From positions 1-21,644 of the forward strand of contig CAMQBR010000031.1 of NCBI GenBank assembly GCA_946999045.1: a DNA stretch of 21,644 nt. Direction: 5' to 3'. Numbering within the stretch: position 1 is the stretch's first letter; each line of letters starts with the position of its first letter. Of the stretch, positions 16,454 to 21,644 are shown one piece after another. The position numbers and the translations under genes are program-made. The notes beneath the pieces were generated by a model. That model was not told the origin of the DNA and did no database searches. It saw only the letters and a list, made by a program, of their open reading frames with translations. The DNA is from an uncultured Prevotella sp. (lineage in GTDB: Bacteria; Bacteroidota; Bacteroidia; Bacteroidales; Bacteroidaceae).

Positions 16454-19321
16454 ATGATTAAAATTATTAACCTATTATTAGTTGTATTATTTGTTTACAA
16501 TATAAGTTATGCCAATAATTGTAAACAACAACGTATGCTCTCCCAGCATTGCATACAAGAGTTGCCTACCGATACTACCATACGTAAGGGGGTATTGCCT
16601 AATGGTATGACTTACTATATTAAGTACAATGCACAAGCCAAAGGCTTAGCCGATTTCTTTTTTGCACAGCGTGTGGGCTCTATCTTAGAACAACCTTGTC
16701 AACGAGGGTTGGCTCACTTCTTAGAGCATATGGCATTTAATGGGTCTACACATTTCCCCGACACTCCTCATCACCCCAGTATTGTAAAGTGGTGCGAGAG
16801 CGTGGGCATCAAGTTCGGAACTAACCTCAATGCTTACACTGGTGTAGATCAAACGGTGTATAATATATCATCAGTCCCCACCCAACGACAAGGCATTATC
16901 GATTCTTGTTTGCTCATCATGCACGATTGGAGTCATGGCTTATTGTTACAAGGTAAAGAGATTGATAAAGAACGCGGCGTGGTACAAGAGGAATGGCGAA
17001 CTCGTCGTGCAGGTATGGCTATGGAGCGATTGGCTGAAGCTGCTACGCCTATCATTTATCAAGGTAGCAAGTATGCCAACAGTATGCCCATTGGTAGTAT
17101 GGATGTGGTGATGCACTTTCCTTACCAAGCCTTACGTGATTATTATGATAAATGGTATCGTCCAGATTTGCAAGCTGTTATAGTGGTAGGCGATGTTGAC
17201 GTACAACGTATGGAGCAACAAATTAAGACTTTGTTCTCTGATATTCCAATGCCTGAGCATGCAGCTAAGCGTATTTATTATCCTGTACCCGACAATGATA
17301 AAATGCTCTTTCATATTGCAACCGATAAAGAACAACCCACAGTTAATTTCACCTTATATATGAAGCGTGATGTTACACCATGGAATGAGCGTTGTACTTT
17401 ACAAACATATGCGGATGACTATAAAACAAGTTTGGTTAAAATCATGCTCAATGACCGATTAGACGAGAAAACCTTAAACGCTGTACACACCCCCTTTATA
17501 TCGGCATCAGTAGGCGATGGAAATTTCTTTTTAGCTAAAACGAAAGATGCGTTAGAACTCTCTGCAGTATTAAAAGAATCTCAAATAAAACAAGGTATAC
17601 AAGCTTTAGTAGCTGAGGCGGAACGTGCACGTACCAAAGGCTTTACGCTTAATGAACTCAAACGAGCTAAAGCTGTATTGCTAAATTATGCAGAAGTAGA
17701 TGTAGCTGATAAAAACGACCGCCGTAATGCAGAGCTTGTAGAACAATGTGTAAATAACTTCTTAGATAACGAGCCTATTATTACGCCAGATAATGAATTA
17801 GCATTGGTAAAGCAGTTGAGTGAAAAGGTAACATTAAACGATGTTAACCTCATGGCACGACAAATGATAACCAACCGTAATGAGGTAGTAACGCTCTATG
17901 GACCTAAGAAGTTTGGCTTAACTTTACCTTCTTCTCAAACCATTGAACAAATTATCATGCAGGCGCAGCAGGCTCAATATGAGGCTTATCATGAAAAGCC
18001 CATAGCCAATCAACTCATAGATACGCTGCCTACACCAGGTTCTATTGTCAGCGAGAAGCCTTATAAATATGGTTATACGCATATTCTCTTGTCTAATGGT
18101 ATGCATGTATATGTGCGCCCTACTCATTTTGAGAAAAACGAAATCATCATGAACCTTTACGGCAAGGGAGGTAAAGATTTATATCCTGACAGTGAGCTGC
18201 CTAATCTCTCTTATCTTATATCGGGTGCAACGGCAGGTGGTATTGGGGCTTTTGATGCTACTTCGTTAGAAAAGTATCTCTCAGCCAGTTCTGTTGAGGT
18301 AACTCCGTTTATAACTGATCATACAGAAGGAATGAAGGGTAACGCATCGGTTAAAGACTTCAAAACAATGTTCCAGCTCATGTATCTTTACTTTACCTCT
18401 CCACGTAAAGATAAAGTGGCATTCAATAATCTGATGAGTCAGCAAGCCGAATACCTTACCAATTTGTGTGTTAATCCAATGATAGCTTATAACGATACCT
18501 TACATGCTACTGCGTATGGTAGTAAACGATTAGAGTCAATAACCAAAACCAAGCTATCACAAGTTAACTACAACCGCATTCTTCAAATATACAAAGAGCT
18601 ATTTGGTAATGCAGCCAATTTTAATCTTATCCTTACGGGTAACATTGATATGCAGCAGTTGCGTCCTTTGCTTTGTCAGTACATGGCATCGTTACCTTCT
18701 TCTCTCTCTCAAAATGAAGAGACAGGAACTTATGGTGTACAATTATTAAATGGCAAACACACCAAACTGTTTTATAAACAGCAAGAAACGCCTTCTAATA
18801 CTTCTACTATTGTGTTGAAAGCCGACATACCTTTTACTGATAAAAACGATTTGTTATTAGATGCCATTGCTCAATTATTACGTATTGATTACATAGAAAC
18901 GGTAAGAGAACAGTTAGGTGGTGTGTATGGAGTAGATGTAAGCAGTAATTTAGAGTCTGTACCACGTAACGAAGCTGTTATTCGTATTGCTTTCAGAACA
19001 GCCCCTGAGAAATATCATCAAGTACTTACTGTTATCTATCAACAGTTAAATCAACTGGCAAACAAAGGTCCTAAACCTTCTAACTTAGCAAAGGTAAAGG
19101 CTTACGAATTAAAGGTATATAACCAAGTATTACGTATGAACAACTATTGGGAATATGTATTGTACAATGATTTGTATAGTGGCGTTGATCTTGATACACG
19201 TTTCACTCAAATGGTTAACAATATGTCGGGTAAGGATATTCAGCGTTTACTCAAAACAATTCTCAAGCAAGGCAATTGTATTGAAGTTACAATGACATCT
19301 TCTCGAATTTCTAATTCTTAA
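16454..19321 (+). CDS. Exported M16 family zinc metalloprotease (PqqL/FusC-like)
   Basis: A 955-residue two-half M16 protease, predicted periplasmic from its signal peptide (1-20, ending SYA). The N-terminal half begins RKGVLPNGMTYYIKYNAQ, very like E. coli PqqL. It has the inverted zinc motif HFLEH (His88, catalytic Glu91, His92), and the third ligand is probably Glu180 in ERGVVQEEW. YRPDLQAVIVVGDVD (~232-246) marks the first inactive M16_C domain. The C-terminal half starts near 535 (LSNGMHVYVRP) and carries the R/Y pair in VREQLGGVY (Arg818, Tyr825) that positions substrate. All catalytic features are present, so it should be active. M16 enzymes of this type cut small unfolded or peptide-like substrates within a closed chamber. 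It is last in the TonB-receptor operon, 5 bases after the previous gene, which points to processing of imported substrate. Confidence 0.93.
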   Translation: MIKIINLLLVVLFVYNISYANNCKQQRMLSQHCIQELPTDTTIRKGVLPNGMTYYIKYNAQAKGLADFFFAQRVGSILEQPCQRGLAHFLEHMAFNGSTHFPDTPHHPSIVKWCESVGIKFGTNLNAYTGVDQTVYNISSVPTQRQGIIDSCLLIMHDWSHGLLLQGKEIDKERGVVQEEWRTRRAGMAMERLAEAATPIIYQGSKYANSMPIGSMDVVMHFPYQALRDYYDKWYRPDLQAVIVVGDVDVQRMEQQIKTLFSDIPMPEHAAKRIYYPVPDNDKMLFHIATDKEQPTVNFTLYMKRDVTPWNERCTLQTYADDYKTSLVKIMLNDRLDEKTLNAVHTPFISASVGDGNFFLAKTKDALELSAVLKESQIKQGIQALVAEAERARTKGFTLNELKRAKAVLLNYAEVDVADKNDRRNAELVEQCVNNFLDNEPIITPDNELALVKQLSEKVTLNDVNLMARQMITNRNEVVTLYGPKKFGLTLPSSQTIEQIIMQAQQAQYEAYHEKPIANQLIDTLPTPGSIVSEKPYKYGYTHILLSNGMHVYVRPTHFEKNEIIMNLYGKGGKDLYPDSELPNLSYLISGATAGGIGAFDATSLEKYLSASSVEVTPFITDHTEGMKGNASVKDFKTMFQLMYLYFTSPRKDKVAFNNLMSQQAEYLTNLCVNPMIAYNDTLHATAYGSKRLESITKTKLSQVNYNRILQIYKELFGNAANFNLILTGNIDMQQLRPLLCQYMASLPSSLSQNEETGTYGVQLLNGKHTKLFYKQQETPSNTSTIVLKADIPFTDKNDLLLDAIAQLLRIDYIETVREQLGGVYGVDVSSNLESVPRNEAVIRIAFRTAPEKYHQVLTVIYQQLNQLANKGPKPSNLAKVKAYELKVYNQVLRMNNYWEYVLYNDLYSGVDLDTRFTQMVNNMSGKDIQRLLKTILKQGNCIEVTMTSSRISNS

Positions 19322-19475
19322 TTCATAATTATCAAGTGTGCGCATCAAATTTGCATTGTACAATGTTGGGAGGGCAGACATCATTGTCTGTAGTTGAATA
19401 TGAGTTATCAACGCACACAAGAAAGTGTATTCTCCCAGTGAATAAAAATGATGAATTACAAATGGATGATGAAAG
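19322..19475. other. Intergenic region before the C10 protease gene
   Basis: A 154-base gap with two nested inverted repeats: GTGTGCG (19336-19342) with CGCACAC (19412-19418), and CAGACA/TGTCTG (19375-19380 and 19385-19390) inside. They may end the M16 operon or fold in the protease leader. CAAATTTG at 19346-19353 matches the -7 promoter box at 7 of 8 positions but has no clear -33 partner. A 13-base direct repeat, GATGAATTACAAA, occurs at 19450-19462 and again across the start codon at 19475-19487. Confidence 0.5.
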
Positions 19476-21455
19476 ATGAATTACAAACTTCTTTTCTTCC
19501 TTCTTTTCTTTTACACCTCTCTCTCTGCTCATCCAATATCAGAGAGAGAAGCCATGCATCGTGCCATGAGCTTTTTATCAAAGTTAAATACACGTAGCAC
19601 ATCTATTAAGTTCAACAACACTTTAATATATTACTCCCCCCAACATCAACCCACACTCTATGCCTTCAATATGAAAGGCAATAAAGGCTATATAGTTGTT
19701 TCGGCAGATAACCGTATGCCCACCATATTAGGCTTTAGTGAGGTAGGGCAACTATCCACGCACAATATGCCATGTGCCCTTTCTGCGCTGCTCCATGCTT
19801 ATAGCGAAGAGATAGCATACATACAAAAGGCAGATGTAGATGCGCCCCTCCCTGCTCATACCACTCACACCCCCATAGCCCCACTTGTTAAAGCTCAATG
19901 GAGTCAGTTAGAACCTTATAATTTACAATCGCCAGTAATCAACAATGTACATGCACCTACAGGCTGTGTAGCTACTGCCATGGCACAAGTGATGTATACC
20001 TTGCGCTGTCCAGCACGTTATACCACTCACCCCATACCTGCCGATAGTTACGAAAAGCATACTACACAAAGTGCAACCATGCCCCAACACCCCTTTCTTT
20101 GGAACGAGATGCTCCCTGTTTATCAGCAACCTTACACATATAAGCAAGCCAATGCCGTGGCATATCTTATGCGCCAATGTGGTGCGGCAGTCAAAACAAC
20201 CTATACACTAAATGGTGCATCGGCTGCCGATATTAGTATTGTAACGGCTCTTACTCAATATTTCGGATTTGATACCGATGCTTTCTTAGCGCATCGTGAA
20301 GACTATACTGTAACAGAGTGGAATAATTTAATGTATAACGAATTGGCACAGAGGCGCCCCATTATCTATGTTGCCACCTCTCCAACTGATGGCGTGCATG
20401 CCTTTGTGTGCGATGGTTATTTGTGTAATGATTTCTTTCATATCAATTGGGGGTGGGGCGGTCATTACAATGGCTACTTTAGATTATCTGTTCTTAGTCC
20501 TTATGCGCAAAGTACATTAGGTAATACCGAGGGCTATACGCTTTATCAAACAGCAGTTGTTGGCTTGCAACCTGAAGATTATATTTGCAACCGACCTTTA
20601 TTACAAATACAACAACTCGACTTCTCTAAATACATGGCACCACTCACCAGTACCGCTTCTAATGACGTACCACTGCCTTTCAGTACCTTTGCCATGGTTA
20701 ACACCTTACCTCAAACAGTGCAGGCTGAAGTGGCTTTGGTATTGATGAGCAAAGGCGATATAGCACAAGTGTTGTACACGCAAGTACAAACATTAAAAAA
20801 AAATAAGCCGATAATCTTTAGTAAAGTGCCTATCCATATAAAAGGTTCGTTACTAACTCCAGCTCATGTGCCTATGGCTATTGTCCCCCTGTTTCGTGTA
20901 AAAGGCGAAAGTAAGTGGCGTAAGTTTACCAATACCGATGCTTTTATTACCTCTATACGCCTTTCTCCAGCAAAGGTATTGCTACGTAAGGGTGGTGATA
21001 TGCCCCTTGCAGTTCCTTCGCTTCGGGTAGATAGCGTAAGGGTATTAGGCAGCGGCATACCTCATACACCTCATTATTTACAGGTATTTGTTTCAAATAG
21101 TGGTGGAAGCTTCAATGGCGAGCTCTCCTTGTACCAGTCTGATACTCTTTTAAGTAAAATGGGTGCATACCTCTCAGCCCATGCTTCTGATAGTGTATGC
21201 TTTACGTTTATTCCTCAACAGCAATGTGTGATGCATTATGCTATCCGTGCTAACTTCCGTTCTCTGTTGTATCAAGGCGACATCAATATTTCGCCGCAAA
21301 ATAATACGCTTATACCCCTTGCTATCTCCATGCCACACAGCTCCTCAACCATAACCAACGATGCGTGGTATAACCTCAGTGGACAACGCATTTCACATCC
21401 TCTGGTAAAAGGTGTGTATATACATAAGCAACAAAAGGTTTACATAAGAAAGTAG
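19476..21455 (+). CDS. Secreted C10 family cysteine protease (streptopain/interpain-like)
   Basis: A 659-residue preproprotease of the family containing SpeB of Streptococcus and interpain A of Prevotella intermedia. The signal peptide is residues 1-18 (SLSA/H). The inhibitory propeptide (~19-125) has the family pattern YAFNMKGNKGYIVVSADNRMP...ILGFSE...NMP. The catalytic domain (~130-370) holds Cys164 in PTGCVATAMAQVMY, His308 in DGVHAFVCDGY, and Asn324/Trp325/Trp327 in INWGWGGHYNGYF. The His-to-Asn spacing of 16 matches SpeB. After it come ~250 residues of beta-rich domains and a 30-residue tail (630-659), WYNLSGQ...KGVYIHKQQKVYI, like that of the LRR protein at 9030. This suggests type IX-style secretion. 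Nothing essential is missing, so it is predicted active outside the cell. An A9 run lies in the gene at 20795-20803. Confidence 0.93.
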   Translation: MNYKLLFFLLFFYTSLSAHPISEREAMHRAMSFLSKLNTRSTSIKFNNTLIYYSPQHQPTLYAFNMKGNKGYIVVSADNRMPTILGFSEVGQLSTHNMPCALSALLHAYSEEIAYIQKADVDAPLPAHTTHTPIAPLVKAQWSQLEPYNLQSPVINNVHAPTGCVATAMAQVMYTLRCPARYTTHPIPADSYEKHTTQSATMPQHPFLWNEMLPVYQQPYTYKQANAVAYLMRQCGAAVKTTYTLNGASAADISIVTALTQYFGFDTDAFLAHREDYTVTEWNNLMYNELAQRRPIIYVATSPTDGVHAFVCDGYLCNDFFHINWGWGGHYNGYFRLSVLSPYAQSTLGNTEGYTLYQTAVVGLQPEDYICNRPLLQIQQLDFSKYMAPLTSTASNDVPLPFSTFAMVNTLPQTVQAEVALVLMSKGDIAQVLYTQVQTLKKNKPIIFSKVPIHIKGSLLTPAHVPMAIVPLFRVKGESKWRKFTNTDAFITSIRLSPAKVLLRKGGDMPLAVPSLRVDSVRVLGSGIPHTPHYLQVFVSNSGGSFNGELSLYQSDTLLSKMGAYLSAHASDSVCFTFIPQQQCVMHYAIRANFRSLLYQGDINISPQNNTLIPLAISMPHSSSTITNDAWYNLSGQRISHPLVKGVYIHKQQKVYIRK

Positions 21456-21503
21456 TAGACATAAGAGCAAAATATACATAAGTTTAGTTCTATAAATTAT
21501 CAC

Positions 21504-21534
21504 CGTAAAGTTTTTATGTCAGTCTTTACGTTTT
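21504..21534 (+). terminator. Probable terminator of the C10 protease gene
   Basis: A 7-bp stem, CGTAAAG (21504-21510) with CTTTACG (21524-21530), has a 13-base loop and is followed by TTTT. It lies 48 bases after the stop codon. The stem is short and the T-run modest, so the call is moderate. The remaining bases to the window end hold only a small 7-bp hairpin (21579-21585 with 21590-21596) and no recognisable gene. Confidence 0.55.
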
Positions 21535-21644
21535 GTCATCTTGTGGACTTTTTTGTTCAAATTGCTTGTCCGTTCAGTAGTATAGCTCACTATACTCCTT
21601 CACTCACAAACAAATTGACCTCAAAAATAGTCTCACAATCTGTC

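Noticed and set aside
21579..21596. Small hairpin near the right edge as an element end
   Set aside because: Seven AT-rich pairs with a 4-base loop are expected by chance in this composition, and nothing recognisable adjoins it.
1..21644. tRNA, rRNA, CRISPR, toxin-antitoxin, phage or transposase genes
   Set aside because: Searched by eye on both strands; no cloverleaf, regular repeat-spacer array or recognisable protein of these kinds was found.

Overview
The window looks like a low-GC Bacteroidota chromosome, most likely Prevotella or a close relative. The evidence is a SusC/SusD pair with an SPTSC-type lipoprotein signal, start codons without Shine-Dalgarno sites in A-rich leaders, promoter boxes of the TAnnTTTG type, a C10 (streptopain/interpain) protease, and short C-terminal 'YDLxGR...KGxYIxxxKKV' tails typical of Prevotella surface proteins. 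Genus assignment is inference. I saw no tRNA, rRNA, CRISPR array, transposase or phage gene.

Region 1 (1-5955): after a noncoding stretch with an exceptional 51-bp-arm inverted repeat (94-203), a TAnnTTTG promoter drives susC-susD (483-5797), closed by a strong terminator. No glycan-degrading enzyme or regulator accompanies the pair, so its substrate is unknown.

Region 2 (5956-8954): housekeeping genes. prmC-recX-comF run leftward as a tight operon. ribD diverges from prmC across only 27 bp, so the likely prmC promoter overlaps the ribD start. ribD encodes a shortened reductase domain.

Region 3 (9030-21455): accessory secretion/uptake region, all rightward. It begins with an exported leucine-rich-repeat protein. 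A compact five-gene operon follows: a TonB-dependent receptor, a 133-residue lipoprotein, a predicted outer-membrane barrel (DUF6850-like), a second lipoprotein (DUF4876-like) and an M16 zinc protease with a signal peptide. A C10 cysteine protease closes the region. The flanking LRR protein and C10 protease carry similar C-terminal tails, suggesting a shared export route.

The most interesting proposal is that the operon is a protease-coupled import system: a substrate crosses the outer membrane through the TonB receptor, aided by the lipoproteins and barrel, and is cut in the periplasm by the M16 enzyme. This is by analogy with the Fus ferredoxin system of Pectobacterium and yddAB-pqqL of E. 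coli. The adjacent C10 protease could supply fragments outside the cell. The gene content and motifs are read from sequence; the integrated function is inference.
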